Part shown: positions 47,261-60,594 of the stretch, in pieces
Layout: every line of letters starts with the position of its first letter
Position numbering within the stretch: the stretch's first letter is position 1
Translations under genes and position numbers: made by a program
Assembly: GCA_003508835.1 (NCBI GenBank)
Contig: PUFA01000170.1
Span: 2,790,001 to 2,854,000 of the forward strand
Reading direction: 5' to 3'
Length of the DNA: 64,000 nucleotides
Source: Eonycteris spelaea
Taxonomy: Eukaryota; Chordata; Mammalia; Chiroptera; Pteropodidae
Notes under the pieces: generated by a model
Databases searched by the model: none
Told to the model about the DNA's origin: nothing
What the model saw: the letters and a program-made list of their open reading frames with translations, nothing else

Positions 47261-48289
47261 TCCCTTGGTATAAAATAAGATAATCTCTGACAGATGGTGC
47301 CTTTAAACGAGAACATTATAATAATTCAAAGTGGACTGGGCACATTTTATTTTTATGTTTTATTAAAAAAAATCATTTACAAGGGTGATGTCCTTTGTTT
47401 GGAAATGAAGGCTAATTACAGTCACAAATGTACATATTTTCATATATTGCCCCATTTTTTTTCACGTGTACATTAATAGAAGGTATGGAGTTTCTTAAAA
47501 ATATACTTAATTTTTCTTTAATCACCAACTATCAAGTTTCATTGCATTGGTAAAGTAATGATTACTAATACATATGTTGTGAAAAGAGAAGAGAATGCTT
47601 TTTAAAAAATAGCCTTTGTTCTTTTTAGAGTAATAGGATTTAAATGACATTTATCTTCTATGATTGTTTTAAAGTGAGTGTTTTTCGAAAAATGTTCGGT
47701 CTTTTAAAAATTTTTTAATTTAGCCGAGGCATATTGTTCACAGTAAGATTTAAAGTCCAAACGGCACACATTATTTCAGTCATGAGACAATGACCTATGG
47801 GAAAAGGTCGTCTTTCTTTTTCAACTAGCATGAAGACCTATTAATAAACACGGAGGTGTCTGATGTGCTTGAAGCTCACAGTATATTTAGGTTCTCTTTG
47901 TATTTAGAGAATTGCTATAAAAACATATGGCATGAAAGACTGTTGACGGATGGGTTTTATTGCTTAAATGAAAGCTTTGAATCACAAATGTGTATATAAG
48001 TAGTTTGTGTCTAACATTTGTAAAATACTACTCTAAATATATATTCGAATTGAATAATATGCATAGCATAAAACAATGATTCACACCACTTTATGTGATA
48101 CTTGTAGAGAAAATGTGTGTTCCATCTATGGTACATAGTCAAAAAGGTAAAATGTAACCCTTCTCATATTCAGTAAAAACCTTTTAAAATATAGTAAATG
48201 TTTTTAAAATGACAAATGAAATATGCATATTATTAAATGTTTAATGGACTTTATGGTGTTGAAGTTTGTTGGAAATAGTATATTTTAAT

Positions 48290-48540
48290 TATTTTTTATT
48301 TTATTTTTTAATTTTTTAATTCAAATATAGCTAACATACAATATTGTATTAGTTTCAGGTGTACACTATAGTTATTCAACATATAGACCTAAAGAAATGA
48401 TCACCATGTTAAGTGCAACAGGCATCTGACATGGTACAGCGTTATCACAAAATAATTCCCTGTGCTGTATGCCAACATCCCCATGACTTATTTGTTTTAT
48501 ACGTGAAAATTTGAACCTCTTATTCTCCTTCATCTCCCCT
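48290..48540 (-). mobile_element. L1 3' UTR, antisense, outer copy of a duplicated module
   Basis: 'aatatagctaacatacaata', 'attagtttcaggtgtacact', 'tcaccatgttaagtgcaaca' and 'ccctgtgctgtatgccaaca' are the reverse complement of a laurasiatherian L1 3' end. The same word order recurs in the next block. Confidence 0.8.
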
Positions 48541-48544
48541 CAAA

Positions 48545-49160
48545 ACTTTAAAAAAATTCTTGATTACAACTGACATTCAATATTTTTCTATATTATCCAC
48601 AACATAATGGTTAGATATATATTTTACAAAGTGATCCCTCTGACTAGTCTAGTACCGACCTGGCACTATAAACAGTTATTACCCTATTACTGACTATATT
48701 CCCTGTGCTTTACTTTACATTCCCTTGACTATTTTGCAGCTACCAATTTGTTCTTCTTAATTCCTTCACCTTTTTAATCCCTCCCATCTGGAAACCATCA
48801 GCTTGTTCTCTGCATTTATGAGTCTGTTTCTGTTTTGTTCATTTATCTTGTTCTTTCGATTCTACATATAAGTGCGATCATATGGTATTTGTCTTTCTCT
48901 GCCTGACTTATTTCACTCAGCATAATACCTTCTAGGTTCATCCATGTTGTTGCAAATGGTAGGATCTCATTCTTTTTTATGGCCTACTATTATTTTATTG
49001 TATATATATGTACCACAACTTCTTTGTCCAATTGTCTACTGATGGGCACTTAAGTTGCTTCCAAATTTTGGCTATTGTAAATAGTGCTGTAGGGAACATA
49101 GGAGTACATATATCTTTTCGAATTAGTGTTTTGGGGACAAGTATATATCTATTGTGCTGC
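48545..49160 (-). mobile_element. L1 3' UTR, antisense, inner copy and body
   Basis: 'aactgacattcaatattttt', 'gtgatccctctgactagtct', 'agtaccgacctggcactata', 'ttccctgtgctttactttac', 'ggaaaccatcagcttgttct', 'gcgatcatatggtatttgtc', 'ataccttctaggttcatcca' and 'ttttggctattgtaaatagt' follow the antisense L1 3' region in order, stopping near 'cgaattagtgttttgggg'. The wording is the kind I associate with bats. Confidence 0.88.
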
Positions 49161-49368
49161 ATATTTTCTCCTTTCTACAAATTAGAGTCTGAGTTAGCTT
49201 ATATTCTCATTTAATGATTCTACTAAAGAACAATATAAATCTAATTTCCCTTAAACAACAAAACTTAATAAATGTATTCATGTGTAGTAAAGTCAGAACA
49301 GTATGAAATTATAAAATATTATCTTTTACAAATAGCTTCTTGCCTTTCTTACTTTTAGCATGGTTGCA

Positions 49369-50029
49369 CAGTAGTCTCCCTTATCTGGGGATTTGGTTTC
49401 CGTGGTTTCACTTAGCTGCAATCAAGCATGGTCTGAAATATTAAATGAAAAATTTCAGAAATAAACAATTTATAAGTTTTAACTTGTGAGCCTGAGCCGT
49501 TCTGAGTAGCGTGATGGAATCTCGCAAGACCTGTTCTCTGCTACCGGGGATGGGAATCGTCCCTTAGACTTACCATGTAATTGATTCCTAGCTGTAGCTA
49601 TTCTCTGTCTCTTAAGTCACTTAGTAGCCATCTTGGTTATCAGATCAAGTGTCATGGTATCATGGAGCTCATGTCCAGATAACCTTTATTTTACTTAATA
49701 ATGGGCCCAAAGTGCAAGAGAAGTGATGCTGGCAATGCAAAAATGCTGAAGAGAAGCCTTAAAGTTCTTCCTTTAAATGAAAAGTGAATACCATATAATA
49801 AGATGTTTAGAGAGATCACATTTACATAACATTTATTACAGTATATTGTTATATTTTTTCTATTTTATAATGAGTTATTATTAATCTTTTATATGCCCAA
49901 TTTGAAATTTCCCTATACATATACAGGTATATATTTATAGGGAAAAAATATGGTTCAGTACTATCTGAGGTTTCAGGCATCCACTGGGGATCTTGAAATG
50001 TTTCCCTTATGAACAAGGGGGCACCACTG
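49369..50029 (+). mobile_element. Tigger-family (pogo/TcMar) DNA transposon, internally deleted
   Basis: The element begins cagtagtctcccttat and ends with the inverted form (aacaagggggcaccactg), giving a terminal inverted repeat of about 17 bp. The right flank is TA and the left flank is CA, so the expected TA target duplication has one mutated copy. It holds the 5' leader, the start of the transposase, and then the 3' terminal region ('ggttcagtactatctgaggt', 'caggcatccactggggatct'). The central transposase region is missing, as in MER2-like non-autonomous Tiggers. Confidence 0.88.
49701..49787 (+). pseudogene. Tigger transposase N-terminus, truncated
   Basis: ATG at 49701 opens a 28-codon frame beginning MGPKCKRSDAGNAKMLKRSL and ending ...LPLNEK at a TGA (49785-49787). 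This is the lysine-rich start that precedes the CENP-B/Psq-type DNA-binding helix-turn-helix in pogo-like transposases. The rest of the DNA-binding domain and the DDD catalytic domain are absent, so it cannot transpose itself. Confidence 0.72.
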
Positions 50030-52614
50030 TAAATCATTTTCTGAATTAAGTTACCAACACAAGGATTATTTTTCCAGCTTCTGTTTGTTGTTCAAAGTCC
50101 TCTGGGCATACATTTTTATGTATTGATTACCTTTGTTGGTGTGTCCTTAACACCACAAAAAATGGAGGCATTAAGAAATTGATGATATAAATGATCATCA
50201 AAACGATAGCTTCATAACAATGCCACTTTGGATAACATGCGTCAGTCTAGTCAACCTAGTAATATAAATCGCTCACATGTTTTTCACAGAAGTGGTTAGA
50301 AAGACATTCTGAAGGGGGAGCAAATGGGTGAGAGGTATTTGAACACAGACCATCCATGAGAGAGAGTCCCTCCCTAGCGCCTGATGAATAATAGGAAATA
50401 TAATCTGGATTTTTCCTTTCTTAGCAAATTAAAAGCTTATTGCATTAAGTGAGAACTACCCACAATAATGTTGTGTACTCCATTTCTTGAAGACAATGGT
50501 TTAGTTTTGCAGAAGTGTATATATTTTACAGTTTTCTTAAAATGCTTAGAGACTTAAGTATGTTTTCTTGTTCTGTATGTCCTTCTTCTCTAAAGAGCTA
50601 CTTTATACATTCCCTAGAGCTTTTTGCCAGAGAGACTTGGTTACTGCATAGCTATCTAAACTTTCGACTGCTGGTACGAAGAGCTGAAAAATTGGTTTTA
50701 TTTGCAGTGTAAGAGTAATTAAAAAAAAGGAAATGGAAAAGCATGGCTTATACCTAAGGAAACATTATTGCCTAGAGAGATAATGGTCACTGGGGATTGA
50801 GATGTCCTTAGGTTTGCTTACTATTTTTAATCATTTGGGAATAGAAATTCAAATGAGAGCAAGTATTGCATGTCAGGTTGGTTATACCATAATGTGACTC
50901 GTGTCTCTTGCAAACACTACTATTACTAACAAAAACCGTAAGAGGATAATGATGTCAGTGTCGTGTCAGTCCTGCTCTGTAAGCCACAACACATTTATTA
51001 TTTCCACTCTGAACTTGCTTCTTCTGAGATACTGTTTGTTGCCATGGGAAACATAATTTTATTAGAAGTATGAGGGATTGTGTGGAAAAGCTTATGCTTC
51101 ATATTAGCATGATATGAGGTCAGGCTTGGAATTTAGGATAAAGCACTGCTCTTAAGAAAGGTATGATCTTTCACTGAACAAGTTGTCACCTGAATCTACT
51201 CTTTTCTGTCTTCTCCAGCTTTATGAGCCCCAGTAAATGATGCCTTCTTATTCTTCCTGGAAGTAAAATAGTACAGATTCTTTCCTAGTGTATAAATATC
51301 GTATCTGGGGTAATGTTCCCTCCACTCTCAACCCAATAAAGAAAGCACATCTGATGTCCTGTGGTCTGAGTCAACTTGTATAAAAGTGTTATTTTTAAAA
51401 TAATGATCAATACATGTCCATATAAAACTAGGCCATGGAGTTCTTTATATTGTAAAAGAGGACAATTATTTTTTGTCATGACTATTCAAAAATTATTTTG
51501 CCAAAATCAAAGTTTTTTATTGTATTTTTATGTTCAAACAGCCTCGATTCTATAGAAACTAAACAGGGAATGCTTGAGAGATGGGTAAAACAAGGGCTAT
51601 AAAAGTTAACATTTTGTGTTTCTCCCCTAAGCCAACCCTCCCCCACACTCTTAGAATTCTCCAGTGCCTTCCTCATCATTGCACATTTTTTTTAGGATTG
51701 TGCCTTCATTATGTTGTCTTACATTTTATATTTTTAGTCACGAAGAACCATACAACACCCTGATGTTACTGCCAGCTGATGTTTGGAGAATATTTTCTCA
51801 GCCTTGATTCATATGGACAAATGCAGAAAAGGAGTTCAGTCATGTTTTCCAAATGTAGCAAAGGAAAATAGTTGACTCTATAAGTGAGTTCAGACAGTTG
51901 CTTAATCCTGTTAGCGATAGAGTGGGTATATGTACATTAATAGCTATGGTTTTGTGACATGTTTCTGGGTGGTCTTTCTCCCCCACTGGTGCTGCCTTTG
52001 CATCACCTTCACTTTCTGTGTGTTTGTCGGAAGTTTTAAATGGAAATAGGCAACCGAATAAAATTAGATGGCAGCTTAGTAGGGCGGGAAGAAAAGTGTG
52101 TGTGGCAGTGCCCCCAGCACATGGGTAATTCCCAGTGCAGACAATCAGGAGCTCTCAGTGGTAGGCTTTCGTTCTCCAGGAAAGAGGCAGCCGCTGGGGT
52201 GAGGACATGAACCAACCAAGCTTCAGTGACAGGTCCATTGTATTTTTAGCTGCAGCAGCTATTTGGTGCCACAAAAGGAAATGGGATGGTGGTTTGAAGA
52301 GAAAGGTGACATGAAAAGACCTGTAAAGAGGTGAAGAGGACAGAAGTAGTAGAGTTGCAAGTATATCTCCCACGATGAGTTAACATAACTCACAAAAGCC
52401 AGGTAGTATGAACAATGCCTTCCTACACAGAACTTCTTGGTTTGCGGTGGCTTAACTGTGCATCTGTCAGTGCAAGAGGATGAGGAAGAGAGGTAGCAGA
52501 ATGTAGTGGCGACTGTTTTTGACGTCAACAACTTAAATTTGATCTTTCTGTCCCTTAATAGTTCCCTTACATTTTGTGCCAAAGAACATCTTTCAGTATT
52601 TTACTAGAAGTGAA
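50030..52614. other. Intronic single-copy sequence; GC-richer patch at 52070-52540
   Basis: No repeat family was recognised. The patch at 52070-52540 has overlapping minus-strand frames of 72 and 107 codons with no known domain. One hypothesis is a decayed old element. Confidence 0.45.
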
Positions 52615-52765
52615 TTAACTAGAAGTGCAGTACTCTCACTTTTTGTATGATCTTGACAGCTCTCTCATCCTTGGTGAGGCTTAGCTTTCTCATCTGTAGT
52701 GTGTGTGTAAAGGTGCCTGATTCTCATGAATAAAGGGTTGTTGAATTAAAATGGTGTTGTAAAAT
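52615..52765 (+). mobile_element. MIR fragment, sense
   Basis: 'gtatgatcttgacagctctc', 'tgaggcttagctttctcatc' and tgtagtgtgtgtgtaaagg resemble the MIR core with changes. Confidence 0.55.
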
Positions 52766-55700
52766 TATAAGCATTTGAAAAGTGGATAATATTAATATTG
52801 GTGTTGATTAAATGCATTAAGATATGTTTCTGGTATAGAAAAATAATTCGACTTGTTAAAATCATTTATATAATTAATTCTTAGACTTTATTTAGAAGAG
52901 AAGCAAATGAATTGTGTCATTATGAAAGTGTTAAGAAATCGTACCACAGAGTTTTGTGAGAAATGTTAGGATTAACCCTGGGGATTCAGTGATCTCTGTC
53001 ACACCATGGTTAGGATATCATACCCAAAGGACACTGTTTTGGATGATTCAGGTTCTTGATACAAATATTCTCTTTCAGATTTGTAGGCTAAATTTCCTTC
53101 CCTACCCAAGACTCCAGCTGTAAAAGAAATGTGTAGTGATGTTGAAGGGACGACTCCATGGAAATAAAAATGCATGGCATACGTTATACAGTGGGTGCTC
53201 AACAAATGTTTTTAGGAGGATGTATAAGAATGGATGAACAATTAACACATTCCCAGTGGCACCGCAGACATTGGAAAGCTTTAACTCTAAACATGAAAAA
53301 ATTTTATACGTCCAATGTTATGAAATGCATCTTGTGGTCTTAAAATCATAAGTGATTCTTGGCTGCACAAATCCAAAGCAAAATGACTAATTTCTGATCT
53401 TTGCCTACATTTACAATTAAATCTGGACACAGTATATTTAAAAGTATTCTGGTAATTCTATGTGATGGATAGAAATAGACATCTTTAATGGAGATATAGG
53501 TAGAGGAAACAACCATACCAGCACAGCTAGGACTGCTATATCATGAATAATACAGCTTGTTTTCTGGATTTCTGTGGCTGTATGCTTTAAGCAGATTGCA
53601 CCATTAGCTATTGTGAGAGACGGCTAGTCATGCTGCAGGCAGAGTTGTTCTGGACATTATTAAGCTTCTAGAATGATGCCCTTTATTTTTTCATCCTGCT
53701 ATTATGTTAAAAATGTAATCATAGTCTCTTTGTCTTTACTTTTATTGTATTCTTTTAAAGATGTGGTGTAGTCTTTACTTGGATTAGCATCAACCAGCTT
53801 TAGTTTTTTAAAATGGCAGTGACATTATTCTGCAAATTGAGTGATCAAGTATTTAAAGCCAAACATACAGAGATCCATGCAATACGATTTATAGTAATTC
53901 TTCACTTGCAATTTGACATGTTGCATGTTTCCATCTGGCTTCTTTTCAGTTAAAAGAAGGGACAGAATGAGGTTTCGTGGATACTACTTGCTTGGTAGAA
54001 CTTAGAATATACCTCCTTCTGAGTTGACAGCTGTTGTAGTATGTTCGAGAAGTATCCATGAATTCTTCCCTGTGGCGTCACCAGGTGCTGCTATGCCTAG
54101 AGGAGTTAAACGTGGCACTAACTTTTACAGATGTCTCCACTGTTATCCACACATAAGAACTCTCTTGATTAAAACTTTGAGCAAACAGCAAATCAGTAAT
54201 TAAACTAAGCAATATGTTATTGCGCACAGATTTAAAAAAAAAAATTGTTCCTTTGCTCCTAAACTTTAAACAAAAATGGAAAACTGTAGTGAATTGTCAA
54301 TTTTTCTTAAAATAACAGTGTCAAAATCTTTATTACATTCTTTATTTGTTAATTAGTTTTTTGTTAATCTCCATTTGTGATTTAACTTCAACTGAGCATT
54401 TCATTGAAATATTTTTGTTAATAATTCTCCATAGTTCAAAAAGAGCATGAGGTGATTATGTAAGTATAGCACAATATGTTAATACCATTTTCCCTAGGTT
54501 CTAAGACATCACTGCTTTAAAAAAATGCTTTTTTGGGAGAACACTACTGCATTAAATGAAATTATGCAATAAAACTTGATTTCAGGAGCTTTATTGAAAT
54601 AAAAGATATGGAAATTGAGTTATATAAGTAGCCATTATATATTAGACACCTGATAAATATTAGATATCTCTAGTCATTATCGCTAATCATCATGATAATC
54701 GTTAAGAAGATATTTTTAGCCCCAATTTATAAATGGCAAATCTTTAGTTTATACTAGAGATAAAGCAATTAATCAAGACCCTTTAGCTATTCAAATTTAG
54801 AGATAGTTCTGGATATTCAGCTTCCAAAATTCATATTCTTTCCACAGTACCAAGTATATATGTAAAAATGAAAGTAAATGGTACTATCAGGCCAAAGCAA
54901 AAATAAGGCAGCAAAATAAAATGCAGCCAGGAGTGATAGTGGAGTACGAAATGCATGCAATGACTTCTTATATACTTGATAAATATGAACTATGCATTTC
55001 TTTATATGTACGTTAGCATTGAATGCATAAAAGGGAAACAGAACCCATTACAAACATGAATCACTTGTATCCATAGAGAAAAAACAAACCAGTTTTTGGG
55101 TAAAAGCTCCATGTTTTCTGCAATAGGTATTTCTACTATGGATGTTCAATAAGAGGGTTCCATGTAAATAGGTTCTTTATTTTGTGGTAGTAGTAATAGT
55201 ATTTTATTATAGTGTTTATTTTGGCTTATTTTAAATTTTGTGTAATAATGATTTCTTTCAAATACACAGTCTTTTCTTCATTTTAGTGTGTCTTTTCCCT
55301 ATACATCCAACCTGAACCATTGCAATTTTTATATCTTTTGAGTGTGCTTATGCAATATTACAGACCCAATTACGGGAAAATACTTTGGATATAACTTCTA
55401 AAACTGTAATTGAAACGTAGACTTAAAATTTTAGGTTCATTGCCAGCATGTAATCAGTTACATCTTGGCCTCTTGGATTTAAAAGAGGCTTACATCATGT
55501 CATTAAGATCATTATGTTATTCAAAATCTAAAAATATTCTCTTAAACATAGCATTTTCCTTCAGGCTGCTTTCAATAAAACTATTAATTTTATTTTTAAG
55601 AAATAAGATAATTTATGTACTTCATGGTCATATTCCTGGTAGGAGTTTATTTTAAAACAGAGTTTTCTGATAATTAAGATATAAAAAGAATTGTCATAAG

Positions 55701-56189
55701 GTGGCAGTATGTTTCAATGATAACCATCAGTATAGAAAGAGAGCTTGTTGCAAGTGGTTCCTTAGCCAGTGTTGAGCTGTGTGTAAAAATTCACTGTACC
55801 TAAGGTTTTTCCAGGAAAATTGAGCAGCTATTTCTTAGGGAATATGTGGAAGATTAACAAAGATCCTATTCCTTTGAGTTTTATTAGGGTTAACTCCAAA
55901 GATTGTTAAAAAATAGATTTATTTACTGCTACATACCTTTCCTTTCCCGCACTGTGCTTATAGACGATGACAGAGCAGTAAGAAGGAACACTTTCTGTTA
56001 GGTCATCTTAGTGAGAAGTGGTAAGTGTTACATTTTAAGAAATATATTTTAGGTTATAGTCATTTGGAATGTTAAGTGTAATAATTATAATTTTCATTTC
56101 GGTGGTATCAAATACAAGAGTTTTTGGACATGGTTTACTAAACAGCATTAGTCTGTGAAGAAGTGATAGAAAGAATTTCAGCTTTTTAA
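52766..56189. other. Intronic AT-rich sequence
   Basis: Mostly single copy. A short L2/MIR-tail-like phrase (cagtgggtgctcaacaaatg, 53189-53208) is the only repeat hint. Confidence 0.5.
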
Positions 56190-56345
56190 TGAAATGGACT
56201 AAGTTTAATTTCCTGCCTTCCCACTCATTAGCTTTGAGACATTGAGCCAGTTACTTTGCCTCTGAGACTTTTCTTCTTATTAATAATTTGGAGATAATAA
56301 TAATGCTTACTAAATAAGGCTGTTGAAAGATTAAATTTAGAAATG
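56190..56345 (+). mobile_element. MIR SINE, sense
   Basis: 'tcattagctttgagacattg', 'agccagttactttgcctctg', 'gagataataataatgcttac' and 'ggctgttgaaagattaaatt' match MIR. Confidence 0.78.
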
Positions 56346-56689
56346 ATATTACTGGTGTGCTGACTAAACTTTGAGATATTTCGTTAATTATTAAAATCAA
56401 AGAAAATATTCGATTTATTTCTAAGTATTTTCTGATGTAAGAGAAAAATATGAGGTTTTCTTTTGTCACATCATTATGATATGGTACATAGTCGCTGTGT
56501 AACCATGCAGCCAAGTTAGAACAACAACAGAAAAATAAAATAATGTCTTGCTCGATACCCATCATATATCGACATGTGAACATTTTTCACTCTCTACCAA
56601 TATTATGAGTGTGAAGGAAGTTACTGGAACATAGAGAACATCAGAGCTTTCTTTAAATACCTCTTCTTGGCTAAAAAAAAAAACTGGAA

Positions 56690-56830
56690 TAGAAATTGGT
56701 AGATGTGTGTTCTAGCTTCAGTTCTGCCATTAACTCACCTTACAATCTTGAATGTCTCAATGGTATGTTCTCTCATTTGTAAATTGAACTTGGTAATCTG
56801 TAAAGTCCCTTCTGGCACTTCTAAGAATCT
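56690..56830 (+). mobile_element. MIR-related SINE fragment, sense
   Basis: 'tctagcttcagttctgccat', 'taactcaccttacaatcttg' and 'aaagtcccttctggcacttc' follow a MIR-group consensus (subfamily with a '...cccttctagctct...' tail). Confidence 0.7.
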
Positions 56831-57929
56831 TTCATATCACGAATTCGCAAATAATTAAGCGTTAAATTGCATGTTAGTCAATGAACATGCAGTAGATGCA
56901 ATAGATGGTCAAAGAAAGGAGACAGTGTGAGCTTGGTACTTGGAATATCTCTGATACTGTTTTTAAGGAACAGATATACAGTTGCTCATAAACAAAAGGA
57001 AATTCACTTTTTAGACCGAATCACTTTTTTCTATATTTTAAGTGAAAAGCAGACATACATAACATTAGAATACCCTGGTATATTTTGATTCTAAATATTA
57101 TTAACGTTTTAAATTATCTGGGTTACAAAAAGTTAATCATTTCGGATTTTTACTACCAGTTGGAAGGTGCAAATAATGAGTACCCAGGGAAGAAGGACAT
57201 ACAAATAAATAATACCTAATTGCAATTAGTAGTAGTTTAATTGTGGTATCTACATTTTATATGATATTTTAGATAATTTCATTAAAAGTGTTTAATATCT
57301 GTCAAAGATATCTGTCACTGTGAAGGTTTCTAGAAGCCCTCATTCCACTATTTTCTTCTCCCACTGGATGCCACCTAATTCTTTTAGAGCTCTTAGCAGA
57401 GAATCTTACAGCCATAGCCTTGATTTGATTGTAGTCCTTCAGCATCATTTTACTCTGAAAATCTTTTGCCAGCTGGGAAGTCTAGAGATGAGAAACAATT
57501 TTATTTTCTGACTTAGCTATCTTTGGCTTCTCTATACTTCCTGTAAAATTGGTTTGCAAATGGGCAAGTGCTTTCCGACTCTGTCCTTATCAATGTGTCT
57601 TACCATATGAAGTAAAACCAACTGACATTGTGAATATATCACCTGAAAAATCATCTCGCCAAGGTTCACAAGTTCATTAGGTATTTTATTTTGCTTTAAA
57701 TTTACTACAAGCCGCAGTTTTACATTTGGGGCAACATAACACAGGTCACCATTTTTTTTTTTTCAGCACTCATAGTAATTCTGTCGCTTTCCACAGCCTT
57801 AACTAATAATTGACTTGACATTTTTCCTTCTTCTGTAACAATTACCAGCCTCTGCCTACCACTTGGTTATAGGGCAGTGCCACATAATTCACATTTTTAT
57901 TACGATAGTATAATAATACTAGTTACAGT

Positions 57930-58165
57930 TTTTCTATCAAATGTCTATTGTCACACAACAAACCACTCCTAGTCATTGGTTTAGAACAATGTGCATATAT
58001 TGATTGATTGGTTGATTTTTCTCACCAATTGTCAATACCTCCTTAGGAGTAAGGCCCTTCACCTGTCTCATGCTCATATTTCAAGTGCACCTGAGAGGTA
58101 TGAACTATTGAGTAGAGGTGGCATTTGGAATTCCTCAGGTAGACACGTGGTATTGATTGTCACAG
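57930..58165 (+). mobile_element. Old mammalian interspersed repeat, family uncertain
   Basis: 'tgtctattgtcacacaacaa' then accactcctag, 'ttggtttagaacaatgtgca' and later 'ggcatttggaattcctcagg' resemble an ancient repeat whose consensus contains 'cataacaaaccaccccaaaa' and 'ttagtggcttaaaacaac'. I am not sure of its class. Confidence 0.4.
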
Positions 58166-58704
58166 CTGCTTGTCCTTCTCGGCTCTTTTTGTGTCTACTG
58201 AGTTTGCACCTGAGTCACTCGATGTCTTGCCTTAGGGTAACGGACAGTGAGTATAGTGGCACTGACTGTCCAGTGGCCCATCTGTAGCCATAGCCCATAG
58301 GAATGCAATAAACACCACTTCTTAAAAACATATTGCTGATACATGTTAAATTATCAATGAAACCTAAACCGCAAAAGCATTTTCTTCCCACAAACTCTAA
58401 AGAACTCCTGCAACAAGTTTAAAGACGTGTACTTAAAACAAAAACTAAGAATCTCGTCAGAGTGAGTGAGAAGTGTTGAATAAGATTTAAATCTGTGACA
58501 ATAGCAGGAAGCTTAAAACATTTAAAGTTTTAAGCTTTAGAAAGATGAGTTATTTTAGTGTTTGGGGAAGGAGGATGTTATTATGAAGTAAATATTTAAA
58601 GATTAGCTTAATAGTGCTGGATAGATTAAATAGAAGCAGATACAAATGTGTCAAATGTGAAAAGGTTAGTTCACATAGAAATTAGTCAAAGTGTACTTAA
58701 GTCA

Positions 58705-58885
58705 TAACATCTCATTGATTCATTGATTCATTCAACAAACATTTGTTGAATGTATAAACCTTTGGGCAGTGTGCAAAGAATGAGAGCTATAACATAAATT
58801 AGAATTAATATTGCTTTCAAAGAATTTTCATTCTACAAGAAAGAGAGAATTGTATAAAATAAATCTTACACATAAAATATGAGAA
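58705..58885 (-). mobile_element. L2 3' end, antisense
   Basis: 'attcattgattcattcaaca' with aacatttgttgaatg marks the L2 tail in reverse; 'aattttcattctacaagaaa' continues the antisense L2. Confidence 0.7.
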
Positions 58886-59381
58886 GCTATTTATAAGTTA
58901 GCATTACAGGTTAAATAACATACTATAAATATTTATGCATAGGAAAAACAGTCTTATTCCTAGAGTTTTATAGTTATTTTCAAATGTAAGTTAATTATGA
59001 ATAAAACTAATTTACCTCTTCAGCATAAAATATAAAAACTTAAAAATTGACATATAACTGTGTAAAGCAATCAAGTTAAAAGTTTATTCTTTGGCTTGAA
59101 ACTTCATCGTAAATGCTGATAATTATTAACTTGAACGTATCATGCATATGTAATATCACCTTTGTGCTAAACCACAATAGATTATTATAATCTAAATCAA
59201 GGTTTCCTTTGAAGTGTCTTGGAATTACATAAGAATTCCTGGATTAGGTGTAGGCCAAATACTAGCAAAAAATTATGTCTTGGGAAGGCTGAGTTGTTTT
59301 TACTTTACACCATGGTTTAATTATGTAATGCTAGAATTTTTTATATCTAGGTTTAGAATAAATACCTTATTCATCTAAGGT

Positions 59382-59600
59382 TTTTCCCCTTCTCTATTCT
59401 CTAATTTTCTTCTCTCCTAGTTTTTCTTCTCTTTCTTTCTGTACTTTTCCTTCTTGTTTCACTGTTACCTTTTATTTTATATTCATCCTTTTCTTTTTTA
59501 TTCTATTTTTTTGTTCCTTTTTCCTTTGTCAACATTATCACCTCTTCCTTCCAGTTTTCTGTTCTCCCTCTCCCCCTCTTTCTCATGCTTTCCATCTTAC
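59382..59600. repeat. Polypyrimidine (C+T) tract on the + strand
   Basis: About 220 bp are mostly T and C, with only scattered A and G (ttctctcctagtttttcttc, ctccctctccccctctttct). There is no simple repeat period. Confidence 0.85.
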
Positions 59601-60594
59601 TTTTAAAAGGTTTTCAGCAATGTTCTCTTATTATTTTTCAATACAATGATGGTATTTTACTTTATGTTCATTATAAATTAATAAAATATGTAGTAGCTAT
59701 TAGTACAATTATGAACTGACTGGGAAAAAATCCTTAAGGATGTTTTCACACACAATAAATGCATGCTAATTAGGCTAGTATGAAGCTTCATTTTCAAAGA
59801 GAAATAAGATTCATAATAGATGTTTAGATGAATATTGAGAATCTTAATATCCTATTTGGATTTTTCAATCTTCATTTCAAGTTCCTTGGAATAAATAAAT
59901 CAAATTAATAAATCATAATAACAACATATGCATTACTTTTTTATCTGACACTATGCAAAAACCTTTTAATGAATGGGCAGGGCTATTCAAGTCTGTTCAA
60001 CAAAGTTGAACTTTAGTATGTGTAAGGAACTAGACTAGAGAACAGAATGTATTATTGGATATGCTTCTTTTTCTTTCTTGGTTGAGAGTTCAGAGAAGGG
60101 ATAGATCAGTTTTGAGGGAGATAATGAAGAAAGCCAGTGAAAGATGTAGATTAGTTGTGTTTTTGCCGGGAAGAAGAAAGCTCAAAGAAATAATGGAAGA
60201 ATAAAAGAGGAAGAAAAATATAAAGATAATCTAAGAAGTGTATATTGTGCAGTTTGAAAGGGCATTGGTTATATGTAGGGGCAGTGAGTGGAAGATAGAT
60301 GACTATAACGACATTAATTTGTGTATCTAACATTTATTAAGCCTCTACTCTTAGCCGGACACCGTGCTAGATATCGTGTAATACAGAAAGGAGTAAAAGT
60401 GGGCACTGCTTTAAAATGATTTTACAGAGCAGTAGGGAGAGTGTTGGGTAAAAAAATTAGTTTAGCTACATATAGAAAGAGACAGAGGTAAGGCATAATG
60501 GAGGCCTTGTTTTGTTTTGTTTTTTCTTATTTTGGTTAATCAGGAAAATTAGAGCATAACTTTTTTCCCCCTTGGTATTAATGGCGATGAGGAA

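Noticed and set aside
49369..50029. Initial reading as a lineage-specific retroelement
   Set aside because: Terminal inverted repeats at both ends and a pogo-like transposase start show it to be a Tigger DNA transposon.
52155..52582. Overlapping minus-strand frames of 72 and 107 codons
   Set aside because: No homology is recognised and the region shows no exon-like boundaries.
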